Origin: Myroides injenensis M09-0166
GTDB lineage: Bacteria > Bacteroidota > Bacteroidia > Flavobacteriales > Flavobacteriaceae
Direction: 5' to 3'
Assembly (NCBI RefSeq): GCF_000246945.1
Contig: NZ_BAEX01000021.1
Coordinates: 1-40,973, forward strand
Length of the DNA stretch: 40,973 nt
The position numbers and the translations under genes were made by a program. Every line of letters starts with the position of its first letter. The first letter of the stretch is position 1. Shown here piece after piece: positions 33,944 through 40,973 of this stretch. The notes beneath the pieces were generated by a model, which did not search any database, was not told the origin of the DNA, and saw only the letters and a program-made list of their open reading frames with translations.

Positions 33944-34789
33944 CTATAGAATTACCTCTTTATAAGGTTTTACTTCTTCTAATAGATCCAAAGCTTTTAA
34001 TTCCTCTGTTATTTTTTGGTATTTACTTTCAGGTAACTGTTTTTGAGACCATTGAGTAAGTTTTAACCAAGCTTGAATGTCTTCTAATTTTTGATTGTAT
34101 TTTGTAGCAAGCGTGCGATCTATACTTGGTATATGTTTAAACTCAGAAGTAGTAGTATTTATTATTTCGAGTAAATGTTTTATTAAAGCATTATTTTGCT
34201 CTGCAAATTCTTTTCTTGCTACTACAACAAAAGAAGGCCATGGAGTAGGACACTCACCAATCCTTCTGAAAATTTTCTGATCGACAATTGGTTGCGTCAT
34301 AAATCTTTCCCACATGAAGTAATCCGCTTCATTATTATGTAAGGCTGCTATAGCACCGTCTAGCGTATTAATTACTACAAATTCTAATTGATTTAAGTCC
34401 CAATTCATCTGTTTTGCATGTACAATCGCCATTAAATGAGATCCTGATCCATAACGACTTATTGCTATTCTTTTGCCTTTTAAGTCTTCTATGTTTTTAA
34501 ACGCAGATTGATTAGCAACGTGAATTCCCCAGCGTAGAGGAGAAGATACATATTCCTGAAGTATTTGTACTTGATTTCCTTGTGAAATGTCTTTAATTAT
34601 GCCTTCTGACAAGATAACTGCTAAATCAGCTTCACCATTGCGCAACATTGTGCACATTCTGCCAGTTCCCTCTGGTATATCTTGCCATTCTAACTCTATT
34701 CCATGTTCTGCAAACTCACCATTATCAATGCATAAATTCCAAGGAAAATTGAAGTGTTCAGGTACTCCAACGATAGTAACTTTTTTCAT
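33944..34789 (-). CDS. Periplasmic-binding-fold protein without signal peptide (ThiY/NMT1-like)
   Basis: A 281-residue protein with the type 2 periplasmic-binding fold (NMT1/THI5, SsuA-like group). Visible: KKVTIVGVPEHFNFPWNLCIDNGEFAEHGIELEW near residues 2-36, LRNGEADLAVILSEGIIKDISQG, DLKGKRIAISRYGSGSHLMA (about 104-123) and ALHNNEADYFMWE. There is no signal peptide or lipobox at the N-terminus, and no permease or ATPase gene is adjacent, so it is unlikely to be an ABC transporter component and may be a cytosolic ligand-binding or enzyme-like protein. It is probably first of the run with the transglutaminase and DUF423 genes. A promoter is not evident. The family is clear; the ligand is unknown. 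Confidence 0.85.
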   Translation of the reverse strand: MKKVTIVGVPEHFNFPWNLCIDNGEFAEHGIELEWQDIPEGTGRMCTMLRNGEADLAVILSEGIIKDISQGNQVQILQEYVSSPLRWGIHVANQSAFKNIEDLKGKRIAISRYGSGSHLMAIVHAKQMNWDLNQLEFVVINTLDGAIAALHNNEADYFMWERFMTQPIVDQKIFRRIGECPTPWPSFVVVARKEFAEQNNALIKHLLEIINTTTSEFKHIPSIDRTLATKYNQKLEDIQAWLKLTQWSQKQLPESKYQKITEELKALDLLEEVKPYKEVIL

Positions 34790-34865
34790 TCTTAAACTTT
34801 TCTTTAATACCTATGCTAAGATAGTAAAAATGCGAGTTTTTTAGCCGTCATTTAAGAATATCATA

Positions 34866-34899
34866 AAAAAAAATCTCTGCGTTTTAATGCAGAGATTTT
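34866..34899 (-). terminator. Terminator after second CoA-transferase gene
   Basis: Hairpin with an AAAATCTCTGC stem and its complement, 8-base loop, just after the stop of the minus-strand CoA-transferase gene at 34904. Confidence 0.85.
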
Positions 34900-34903
34900 A
34901 TTA

Positions 34904-36415
34904 TTATAAAGGTTTCATTGAACCGTTTTCTTTAAAGCGAATATGGAATTTAAAAGCTTCGTCTAATAGGTGAGGAGTGTGACCTCCATTTTGTTTAGCG
35001 CGTTCGTAATAGTCTCTTAATTCCTGTTTATAGTCTGGGTGTACACAGTTTTCTATAATCACTTCTGCGCGCTCTCGAGGAGATAGACCTCTTAAGTCAG
35101 CAAGACCTATATCTGTTACTAGAATATCTACATCATGTTCTGTATGGTCAACGTGAGATACCATAGGAAGGACATGCGAAATAGCATTGTTCTCTTTTGA
35201 TGCAGCTTGGGTTACAAAAATACTTAAATAAGCATTTCTTGCAAAGTCTCCTGACCCACCAATACCATTCATCATCTTAGTTCCACCAATATGAGTAGAG
35301 TTTACGTTACCATAGATATCGAACTCTATTGCAGTATTAATAGCTATGATCCCTAATCTTCTAATAACTTCTGGTGCATTAGAGATATTCTGAGGTCTCA
35401 GTATTAACTTATCTTTATATTGATCAAAATTGTTGATTAATTTATTATAGCATTCTTCCGTCACTGTAATTGAAGATCCTGAAGCAAATGTCATTTTACC
35501 AGAGTCAATCAAGTCGAATGTACTATCTTGTAGTACTTCTGAATACATTGTTAGATCGTGAAAAGGACCATCGATAAAACCTGTTAATACGGCATTAGCA
35601 ACTTTACCAATTCCTGCTTGTATAGGAAGTAAAGAACTTGGCAGTTTTCCTTTGTTTACTTCTTCTTCAAAGAATTTTAATAAATGCTTTGAGATCGCAG
35701 TAGTTTTTACATCTGGTTCTGGTAACAGTGCCGGAGTGTCTTCTATACTAGAGAATACAACACCTACGACATTATCTGGGTTAAGGCGAATAAATGTTTC
35801 ACCGATTCTATCTTCTACACCATGAATAGGGATAATTTCTCTTCTTGGTTGTTTTTTTGGTACGCAGTTATCGTGAATACCTTCTACACTTAAAGGTATT
35901 GCGTGATTAACTTCTATAATTATTTTTTTTGCTACACTAGCGAAGTATGCTGAATTACCTATAGATGTAGTAGGAATGATGAATCCATCTTCATTAATAT
36001 AGGTTGCTTCTATAATAGCGATATCAACTTGTGGAATGTGTTTCTCTTGTAATTGCTCAATGGTTTCACTTAAGTGTTGATCGATGTACTTTACTTGACC
36101 ACTGTTAATTGATTTTCTTAAAACGGCGTCTGCCTGAAAAGGCATTCTACGAATAAGAGCATTGTTAGTTGCTAAATCGGCATCTGTAGTTTGTCCTAAT
36201 GAAGCGCCTGTAATTAAGGTGATTGCAACATTTTCTTTAGCTGCGCGTTGTGCAAAAGCGGGTAATACTGATTTACTATCTCCTGCTTTTGTAAAGCCAC
36301 TGGCTCCGACAACAGCTTGATCATGAATTAAGAGAGCTGCTTCTTCAGCAGATAGTATACGTTCTCTATAAGGAGCATACTTTATTCTCTCTAATTTCGA
36401 GTCTTCTTTCGTCAT
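34904..36415 (-). CDS. Succinate/propionate-type CoA-transferase (acetyl-CoA hydrolase family)
   Basis: A 503-residue cytosolic CoA-transferase of the Cat1/ScpC (acetyl-CoA hydrolase) branch, longer than the 422-residue protein at 5777. Visible: RERILSAEEAALLIHDQAVVGASGFTKAGDSKSV near 18-50, AGIGKVANAVL (267-277), TMYSEVLQDS with the presumed catalytic glutamate E293, the glycine-rich GGSGDFARNAYLSIF (about 395-409) and DIGLADLRGLSPRERAEVIIENCVHPDYK near the C-terminus. It likely transfers CoA between acetyl-CoA and succinate (or propionate) in acetate and TCA metabolism. It is a single gene with its own terminator. The 370-base upstream gap has no clear TAnnTTTG box. Confidence 0.9.
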   Translation of the reverse strand: MTKEDSKLERIKYAPYRERILSAEEAALLIHDQAVVGASGFTKAGDSKSVLPAFAQRAAKENVAITLITGASLGQTTDADLATNNALIRRMPFQADAVLRKSINSGQVKYIDQHLSETIEQLQEKHIPQVDIAIIEATYINEDGFIIPTTSIGNSAYFASVAKKIIIEVNHAIPLSVEGIHDNCVPKKQPRREIIPIHGVEDRIGETFIRLNPDNVVGVVFSSIEDTPALLPEPDVKTTAISKHLLKFFEEEVNKGKLPSSLLPIQAGIGKVANAVLTGFIDGPFHDLTMYSEVLQDSTFDLIDSGKMTFASGSSITVTEECYNKLINNFDQYKDKLILRPQNISNAPEVIRRLGIIAINTAIEFDIYGNVNSTHIGGTKMMNGIGGSGDFARNAYLSIFVTQAASKENNAISHVLPMVSHVDHTEHDVDILVTDIGLADLRGLSPRERAEVIIENCVHPDYKQELRDYYERAKQNGGHTPHLLDEAFKFHIRFKENGSMKPL

Positions 36416-36725
36416 TTCAAATAAAAATTTTAAGCACCTTAAATCTAAGGATATTTATTTATATAAGGCAAATAAAATGAGATTATATGTAATTTATGTG
36501 ATTTTTTTGTATAATTATAAAAAAAGAGTGTTTTTTTATTCTAAATTTTAGTAAAAAGAAAATGAAGTATTGTAATTTTTACTTTTTACTGAATTTACTA
36601 CATTATTCTAGTGTATTTGGACTGTTTTAAGCGTTTTTAAATGTAGATAGTATTGTGGAATTTATCGTTTTGAATAACAGTATGATTGACAATTTCTTTT
36701 TGCAGAGTAATCTATTTAATAAAAT
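36416..36725. other. Intergenic stretch, no gene seen
   Basis: AT-rich gap between the CoA-transferase start and the terminator of the nucleoside phosphorylase. It holds a small 5-bp inverted repeat CCTTA-N4-TAAGG at 36437-36450, close to the CoA-transferase start. I see no ORF and no recognisable RNA gene. Confidence 0.5.
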
Positions 36726-36763
36726 AATAAGAGGTGTCTTTTTATGAAAAAACACCTCTTATT
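36726..36763 (-). terminator. Terminator after nucleoside phosphorylase
   Basis: 12-bp stem (AATAAGAGGTGT and its complement), with a 14-base loop, 22 bases after the stop at 36786. Confidence 0.85.
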
Positions 36764-36785
36764 TTATTTTAACGTGATTAAAATC

Positions 36786-37655
36786 TTAAGCACTTAATTT
36801 GTCTAATGTATAGATAATTAATTTATCTACTGCAGCATATGGATCCTCTGAGAATGTACCATTTGCTCTATTAGCGATAATAGTATTTAAAGAAACGGCG
36901 TGATGACCTAGCAATTTACATAGTCCATAGATTGCAGATGTTTCCATTTCAAAGTTTGTAATTCTATGTTCACCATATTTGAAAGAATCAATTTTATGAT
37001 TCAAATCTGGATCTTGAAGAGGTAAACGCAACACACGTCCTTGTGGACCATAGAAACCACCTGCTGTACCTGTGATTCCTTTATGCGTTAATTCACTTTC
37101 AAGTTTTGCTTCTAGTTCTGGACTATTTTGTATGATATATGGTTTCCCTTTTTTAGGATCCCAATTTGTATGTTTAATGAAAGCATCTTCCATTTCCTTA
37201 TCTTCGATTTTATCGATGACATAAGAACGCATTACGTTGTCCAATCCTAATCCATATTGTGATAATACAAAACTATTTACTGGGATGTCTGATTGAAGTG
37301 ATCCAGAAGTACCAATACGTACAATATTTACAGATGTAAGATCTTTTTTTACTTCTCTTGTTTCAAGGTCAATATTAAATAATGCATCGATTTCATTTAC
37401 AGCAATATCTATATTGTCTGGACCAATACCAGTAGAAATAACAGTTAATCTTTTTCCTTTATATGTACCAGTAGTCGTTTTGAACTCTCTTTTTTGAGTA
37501 GTAAATTCGATAGTATCGAAATGTTTTGTAATACGGTCTACGCGATTCTGATCCCCTACAAAAATGATATCTTTTGCTACATTTTCAGGTCGCAAGTTTA
37601 AGTGATAAATACTTCCGTCAGGATTTAGAATTAATTCAGATGATTTAATTTTCAT
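36786..37655 (-). CDS. Nucleoside phosphorylase (uridine phosphorylase-like)
   Basis: A 289-residue cytosolic enzyme of the PNP/UDP phosphorylase superfamily, which splits nucleosides with phosphate into base and ribose-1-phosphate. Visible: VGDQNRVDRI near residue 33, TGIGPDNIDIAVNEIDAL (about 75-92), VRIGTSGSLQ (about 111-120) and the characteristic NFEMETSAIYGL (about 234-245). The EMETSA motif and the GDQNR phosphate loop together place it with uridine-type phosphorylases; exact base preference is uncertain. It lies 16 bases after the SUI1-like gene and is likely co-transcribed with it. Confidence 0.9.
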   Translation of the reverse strand: MKIKSSELILNPDGSIYHLNLRPENVAKDIIFVGDQNRVDRITKHFDTIEFTTQKREFKTTTGTYKGKRLTVISTGIGPDNIDIAVNEIDALFNIDLETREVKKDLTSVNIVRIGTSGSLQSDIPVNSFVLSQYGLGLDNVMRSYVIDKIEDKEMEDAFIKHTNWDPKKGKPYIIQNSPELEAKLESELTHKGITGTAGGFYGPQGRVLRLPLQDPDLNHKIDSFKYGEHRITNFEMETSAIYGLCKLLGHHAVSLNTIIANRANGTFSEDPYAAVDKLIIYTLDKLSA

Positions 37656-37671
37656 AATCTTTAAATTTTAA

Positions 37672-38019
37672 TTAGCCGCCTACACGTTTTACTTTGTAGC
37701 CTTCTTTAGTTAAATAATCCATTATTTTATCTCGAAAATTACCTTGTATGATAATCTCCCCATCTTTTGCACTGCCTCCAACTCCGCAAAGAGTTTTTAA
37801 TTTTTTTGCAAGAGTTTTTAAATCTTCTTCAGCACCTTCAAAACCTTTAATAATAGTTGCAATTTTTCCACCTCTATTTTTTTTATCTAGATGTGCCTCT
37901 AGTTTTTGGTGTTGAGGAGCTAATGTTTGTATTTCTTCTCCCTGTTCAAACTCGAAGTCTTTATTAGTTGAAAATACAAAGCCTCCTAAGTCTTCTAAAC
38001 TACTTATTTTTTTACTCAT
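37672..38019 (-). CDS. SUI1/eIF1-like translation factor (YciH-type)
   Basis: A 115-residue cytosolic SUI1-domain protein. Visible: an N-terminal variable part (MSKKISSLEDLGGFVFSTN), then the fold at about 45-115 with KKNRGGKIATIIKGFEG, LKKLKTLCGVGGSAKDGEIIIQGN and the terminal KEGYKVKRVGG, all hallmarks of the eIF1/YciH family. It may affect start-site selection or ribosome behaviour in bacteria; the role is not well defined. It is first of a two-gene unit with the nucleoside phosphorylase, with a promoter-like TACCTTTG at 38069-38076, 49 bases upstream. Confidence 0.93.
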   Translation of the reverse strand: MSKKISSLEDLGGFVFSTNKDFEFEQGEEIQTLAPQHQKLEAHLDKKNRGGKIATIIKGFEGAEEDLKTLAKKLKTLCGVGGSAKDGEIIIQGNFRDKIMDYLTKEGYKVKRVGG

Positions 38020-38068
38020 ATATTAAAATTGATAATGAAGGTAATGTTTTCTTTAAAATGGTGTCTCT

Positions 38069-38076
38069 CAAAGGTA
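38069..38076 (-). promoter_or_regulatory. Candidate -7 box before SUI1-like gene
   Basis: TACCTTTG on the minus strand, 49 bases before the ATG at 38019. The leader is somewhat longer than for most genes here. Confidence 0.4.
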
Positions 38077-38153
38077 CAAAATATGTTAAAGCTTTAAAAT
38101 ATTTAAACCTTAAAAAAGAGTTATAATAATTACAATGAAATTATATAAAATGT

Positions 38154-38181
38154 AAAGAGGGAGTAAAATAGCTCCCTCTTT
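38154..38181 (-). terminator. Terminator after 2OG oxygenase gene
   Basis: 10-bp stem (AAAGAGGGAG and its complement), 8-base loop, 28 bases after the stop at 38210. Confidence 0.8.
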
Positions 38182-38209
38182 AAATATAATCTGTTTTTGA
38201 ATTAGGTTA

Positions 38210-39157
38210 TTATTTTATTAAGCCCAATTCTACAAGTCTTTGATGTAAGAATTCACCAGAAGTAATATCTTCATAAAGTTTTGGATTTTCATCATCTACA
38301 CAGTTTTCTAAACAGTTCAATGGCATAGTGCTCACTGGGTGCATAAAAAATGGAATAGAGTAACGAGATGTTCCCCATAACTCTCTTGGTGGATTTACTA
38401 CTTGGTGGATGGTGGATTTTAAACGATTGTTAGAATGTCTAGAAAGCATATCTCCGACATTAATAACTAATTCATCATCTGCAGCAATAGCATCAATCCA
38501 TTCGCCATTGTGGTTTTGTACTTGAAGTCCTTTACCTTGAGCACCCATTAATAGGGTAATTAAATTGATATCACCATGTGCTGCTGCTCTTACAGCATTT
38601 TTAGGTTCTTCTTTAATAGGAGGGTAGTGGATAGGTCTTAAGATACTGTTTCCGTTTTTAACAAAATTGTCAAAGTAGAATTCGTCTAATCCTAAAAATA
38701 AAGCTAATGCTCTAAGAACATAAACACCAGTTTTTTCTAGCATTTTGTATGTTTCTTTACCGATTGCATTAAAATTAGGTAATTCTTCTACAGTTACATT
38801 AGCAGGGTAAGATGCTTCTAGTTCTGGATTGTTTTCAACGTATTGTCCAAAATGCCAAAACTCTTTTAAATCCCCTTCTTTTCTACCTTTAGCACTTTCT
38901 TTTCCAAAGGCTACATAACCTCTTTGTCCTCCAATGCCTGGAACTTCATATTTCTCTTTAGTTTCTAAAGGGAGGTTAAAAAAGTTTTTAACTTCTTCAT
39001 AAAGATTACCAACTAGTTGATCATCTAAGAAGTGTCCTTTTAATGCTACGAATCCAATCTCTTCGTAGGCTTTGCCGATTTCATTTACAAACTTTTGTTT
39101 ACGTACCGGGTCATCCGATAGGAAATCACGTAAGTCAACACTAGGAATGTTTTGCAT
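38210..39157 (-). CDS. 2-oxoglutarate/Fe(II) oxygenase, isopenicillin N synthase-like family
   Basis: A 315-residue cytosolic oxygenase with the double-stranded beta-helix fold. The iron ligands are H194 and D196 (AHGDINLITLL) and H251 (STIHQVVNPP), and the substrate-carboxylate RxS is R265-Y-S267 (SRYSIPFFMHP). The N-terminal domain has the IPSVDLRDF start and LKGHFLDD, typical of this plant- and fungal-like DIOX_N region. The substrate is unknown. Isopenicillin N synthase activity itself is unlikely, because no NRPS or beta-lactam genes are near; it stands alone with its own promoter box and terminator. Confidence 0.9.
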   Translation of the reverse strand: MQNIPSVDLRDFLSDDPVRKQKFVNEIGKAYEEIGFVALKGHFLDDQLVGNLYEEVKNFFNLPLETKEKYEVPGIGGQRGYVAFGKESAKGRKEGDLKEFWHFGQYVENNPELEASYPANVTVEELPNFNAIGKETYKMLEKTGVYVLRALALFLGLDEFYFDNFVKNGNSILRPIHYPPIKEEPKNAVRAAAHGDINLITLLMGAQGKGLQVQNHNGEWIDAIAADDELVINVGDMLSRHSNNRLKSTIHQVVNPPRELWGTSRYSIPFFMHPVSTMPLNCLENCVDDENPKLYEDITSGEFLHQRLVELGLIK

Positions 39158-39196
39158 TTTCTAATTGTTATATATGCTTACTTGAATAATTTCAAG

Positions 39197-39204
39197 CAAA
39201 AGTA
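39197..39204 (-). promoter_or_regulatory. Candidate -7 box before 2OG oxygenase gene
   Basis: TACTTTTG on the minus strand, 39 bases upstream of the ATG at 39157. Confidence 0.5.
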
Positions 39205-39516
39205 TATTTTTTTATGTAAAAAAATAGGAGTGAATCTAAAATATAAACTTAGGTCTGATAGTGTGCAGTTATAAATATGAATAAGAGTGAGAATATTACT
39301 AAAGTTATTAATATTGTAAATAGTAGAAATAAGTATAAAAATAGCTTTTTTAATATTTTTAGTAATAAAAAGAAAATTTTTATAAAATTTATAAATTATA
39401 CTCACTTGTATACTTAGTAGAGGAGTAGCAAACTCTTTAATCTCATAAAAGTCAATATTCTATATTTATTTAATACACTAGTGTGAAAACAATAGTATAG
39501 ATAATGAAATAAATTG
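39205..39516. other. Intergenic stretch upstream of RNA copy B
   Basis: Very AT-rich. The minus-strand ORF over 39178-39405 covers the oxygenase promoter and is low-complexity, so I do not call it. A perfect 10-bp palindrome ACACTAGTGT lies at 39475-39484, about 33 bases before the copy B promoter box. Confidence 0.5.
39475..39484. promoter_or_regulatory. Perfect palindrome upstream of RNA copy B
   Basis: ACACTAGTGT, a 10-bp perfect palindrome ending 32 bases before the TAnnTTTG box of copy B. There is no counterpart at the aligned place upstream of copy A. It may be an operator that makes the two copies differ in control, or a chance palindrome. Confidence 0.3.
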
Positions 39517-39524
39517 TAACTTTG
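39517..39524 (+). promoter_or_regulatory. Candidate -7 box of structured RNA copy B
   Basis: TAACTTTG (TAnnTTTG), six bases before the start of homology with copy A, exactly collinear with the box at 18880-18887. Confidence 0.65.
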
Positions 39525-39529
39525 TACTG

Positions 39530-39964
39530 TTAATCAGTGTACTAACTGATAGATAAAAATAAAATTACACAAATCAAAGTATAGTTTTTCTGCTAAATTG
39601 ACTGTAAAAAAGTCAATTTTTTTTTGCATTTTTTTATGATTCTTCAAAATTTTATTCAGGTTTAGTCCCAGTGTAGTTCGGGGACGGTTGCAGTCTTGTT
39701 CGGGAAGACCCCCGGTTTTGCAATGCTTACCCCAACGAATCTCGAACAGTACCCGAACAATTCCTGATTTTAACTTTTTGAATTGCTTGTAGGTCTTGTG
39801 TTTGCTAGGTTTTGTAAGAAAACGCTAACGTTGTAAATGGCAAATAACAGTAATTTTGTGCACTTTGTTACCTTATCAGTAAATAGATAAAATGGTTTCT
39901 TGTATAGCGTATATTTAAGAGGTATAGGGAGGGGAGTATTTGTATACAATTCAAATATGAAATA
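39530..39964 (+). ncRNA. Candidate structured RNA, copy B of a two-copy family
   Basis: Non-coding sequence collinear with 18893-19329. The 5' hairpin pairs 39533-39538 with 39545-39550 (perfect six pairs, loop GTACTA). A second hairpin pairs TTGACT with AGTCAA around 39598-39616. In the GC-rich core the outer stem 39679-39683/39710-39714 (CGGGG/CCCCG) encloses the inner stem 39693-39697/39705-39709 (GTCTT/AAGAC). The inner loop 39698-39704, GTTCGGG, is exactly complementary to CCCGAAC at 39752-39758, i.e. a pseudoknot. Compared with copy A, one pair covaries (C-G here, U-A there) and two change to G-U. No ORF is shared and no terminator is obvious. It precedes a DUF493 gene by over 200 bases and is not clearly its leader. 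Confidence 0.74.
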
Positions 39965-40186
39965 AGTATTGAGTTTATAAAATAATTTTGGAACAATGTT
40001 TTACTATTATAATAGACTCATTTATATACTCCAAATAAGATTATTTCTTGTCAACTTATATTCTTAATTTTTCTTGCTAAACTTTTCAATACTAGTGAAT
40101 ATTTAATTAAAATTGATAGAATTTATTTTATTCATGTGTTTTATGGTATAGTTTTTTTTTATAAATTGTCAGGAGAATATTAAAAA

Positions 40187-40432
40187 TTGAAAACTATGAA
40201 GCTACCAATAGAATTAAAGGCAAATGAATTTATTGTTTTAGTAACAATAGATGTAGATCCTAAGTATACAATATCTAATTTGGATGAATTTTACGGAACA
40301 TTACCCAAAAGTTTTAAGCCTATTTTTAAGAAAACTGTAGGTTCTACACTTAGAGTATACTGCGTATGTGATAATGAGGATGACTTTATGTTTTGTCTAA
40401 GACAGACTGGTTATAAAACAACTTTATTATAA
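40187..40432 (+). CDS. DUF493 family protein (YbeD-like)
   Basis: An 81-residue cytosolic protein with the ferredoxin-like DUF493/YbeD pattern: IELKANEFIVLVTIDVDPKYTISNLDEFYGTL (about 4-35), VGSTLRVYCVCDNEDDFMFCLRQTGYKTTL at the C-terminus. The E. coli homologue binds and may regulate lipoate or stress proteins, but no clear function is known. It is followed by a YbaK-like gene 35 bases later with its own promoter box. The RNA element copy B is upstream on the same strand. No TAnnTTTG box was found for this gene. Confidence 0.82.
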   Translation: MKTMKLPIELKANEFIVLVTIDVDPKYTISNLDEFYGTLPKSFKPIFKKTVGSTLRVYCVCDNEDDFMFCLRQTGYKTTLL

Positions 40433-40445
40433 AACCAAGTCTCGG

Positions 40446-40453
40446 TATATTTG
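40446..40453 (+). promoter_or_regulatory. Candidate -7 box before YbaK-like gene
   Basis: TATATTTG, 14 bases before the ATG at 40468. It may give the YbaK-like gene a separate start from the DUF493 gene. Confidence 0.5.
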
Positions 40454-40467
40454 TAGAAAAATTAAGA

Positions 40468-40959
40468 ATGGGTAAAAAAGCAAATAAGATTGAGAAAACG
40501 AATGCATTACGGCTTTTAGATAGTAAGAAGGTGATATATGAGGTACATGAGTACGATGTAGATGATGGACTGATAGATGGTTTGTCGGTTTGTAATAAAC
40601 TTGGATTATCAGCTCATGTTTCTTATAAAACTTTAGTAGCTCATGGTAAGGGTAGTGATAAGTATGTATTTGTTATACCAATAGAAGATGAATTAGATCT
40701 AAAGAAAGCAGCGAAAGCATGTGGCGAAAAGAAGATAGAAATGCTCGCGGTAAAGGATTTATTGGAGGTGACAGGATATATTAGAGGTGGATGTTCTCCG
40801 ATAGGAATGAAAAAATTGTTACCTACTTTAATAGATGAGAAGGTAATGTTATTAGAAAAAGTTTATGTGAGTGGAGGAAGAAAGGGATTGACTATTGGTA
40901 TTACACCCCAAGATTTAATTAAAATTACAAATGCAAAAGTTTTTGAGATAGTATTATAG
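40468..40959 (+). CDS. ybaK: YbaK/EbsC-type Cys-tRNA(Pro) deacylase
   Basis: A 163-residue YbaK-family trans-editing protein. It hydrolyses Cys-tRNA-Pro, and possibly other mischarged tRNAs, in the cytosol. Visible: KTNALRLLDSKKVIYEVHEYD (about 9-29), the YKTLVAHGKGSDKYVFVIPIEDELDLKKAAKACGEKKIEML core with the substrate-binding Lys in KTLV (about 52-55), TGYIRGGCSPIGMKKLLPTLID (about 105-126) and VSGGRKGLTIGITPQDLIKIT at the C-terminus. All standard family segments are present and the length is usual. It ends 14 bases before the window edge. Confidence 0.92.
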   Translation: MGKKANKIEKTNALRLLDSKKVIYEVHEYDVDDGLIDGLSVCNKLGLSAHVSYKTLVAHGKGSDKYVFVIPIEDELDLKKAAKACGEKKIEMLAVKDLLEVTGYIRGGCSPIGMKKLLPTLIDEKVMLLEKVYVSGGRKGLTIGITPQDLIKITNAKVFEIVL

Positions 40960-40973
40960 CAGAAAGTGAAACT

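Noticed and set aside
34904-36415. Tandem-repeat or CRISPR-like arrays anywhere in the window
   Set aside because: I looked for regularly spaced repeats throughout, including the longer gaps, and found none. Short A/T runs do not form a periodic pattern.
38210-39157. Beta-lactam biosynthesis gene (isopenicillin N synthase)
   Set aside because: Only the broad oxygenase family is supported. There is no peptide synthetase or other cluster gene near it.
39178-39405. 75-residue minus-strand ORF upstream of the oxygenase
   Set aside because: It is low-complexity, rich in Ile, Asn, Phe and Lys, and contains the oxygenase promoter box. It lies in the most AT-rich part of the window.
18893-39964. 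The two homologous elements as ends of a mobile element or genomic island
   Set aside because: The 20.6 kb between them is core metabolism and regulation with no integrase, transposase or composition shift. The copies have drifted far and carry promoters, unlike recent direct repeats or attachment sites.

Overview
This window reads as a chromosomal segment of a low-GC member of the Bacteroidota, almost certainly Flavobacteriaceae; Myroides is a guess from overall flavour only. The evidence is the AT-rich composition, repeated TAnnTTTG promoter boxes just upstream of starts, few Shine-Dalgarno sites, a PorX-type regulator of type IX secretion, DUF4369/TlpA thioredoxin-like proteins, an ECF sigma factor paired with a small membrane protein, and an RprX/RprY-like two-component pair. 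Apart from one frameshifted gene everything looks like intact core genome. I see no insertion sequence, prophage, CRISPR array or defence island.

Layout. 1-5.2 kb, minus strand: pheT, then mutS2 and a DCC-family thiol protein joined by a one-base overlap. 5.2-5.8 kb: AT-rich gap with two doubtful small ORFs. 5.8-10.5 kb: a CoA-transferase/acetyl-CoA hydrolase, a convergent 482-residue protein of unknown function, and a divergent run of metallo-beta-lactamase hydrolase, membrane-anchored protein and lipoprotein. 10.5-12.8 kb: an operon of a dihydroorotase-like protein lacking metal ligands, a DUF4870-like membrane protein and an esterase. 12.9-18.7 kb: a carboxypeptidase-regulatory-like protein, a DEAD-box helicase, and recG-rdgB, with rdgB broken at a nine-A run. 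18.7-20.3 kb: a structured non-coding element (copy A), a DUF2798 protein, tRNA-Val and a small DUF4258-like protein. 20.4-23.6 kb: alanine dehydrogenase, tsaE, porX. 23.7-27.7 kb, plus strand: glycosyltransferase, coaE, and a histidine kinase/response regulator pair. 27.8-34.8 kb, minus strand: oxyR, ECF sigma factor and membrane partner, two TlpA paralogues, a DUF423 protein, a transglutaminase-fold membrane protein and a solute-binding-like protein. 34.9-39.2 kb: a second CoA-transferase, a nucleoside phosphorylase, a SUI1/eIF1-like factor and a 2-oxoglutarate/iron oxygenase. 39.5-40.0 kb: copy B of the structured element, followed by DUF493 and YbaK-like genes.

The most notable observation is the pair of homologous non-coding elements (about 18893-19329 and 39530-39964), same strand, about 20.6 kb apart. 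Both start a few bases after a TAnnTTTG box. They differ in length by only about two bases over more than 360, and they share a 5' hairpin, a GC-rich central hairpin, and a seven-base pairing from that hairpin's loop to a downstream strand. This pairing survives in both copies through one covarying pair and two wobble changes. This is the signature of a functional structured RNA family present as paralogues. A known flavobacterial family (for example 6S-Flavo) must be excluded before calling it new.

Second in interest are the rdgB homopolymer frameshift and the dihydroorotase homologue that has lost its catalytic signature. Functional statements rest on motifs read by eye; no database search was run.
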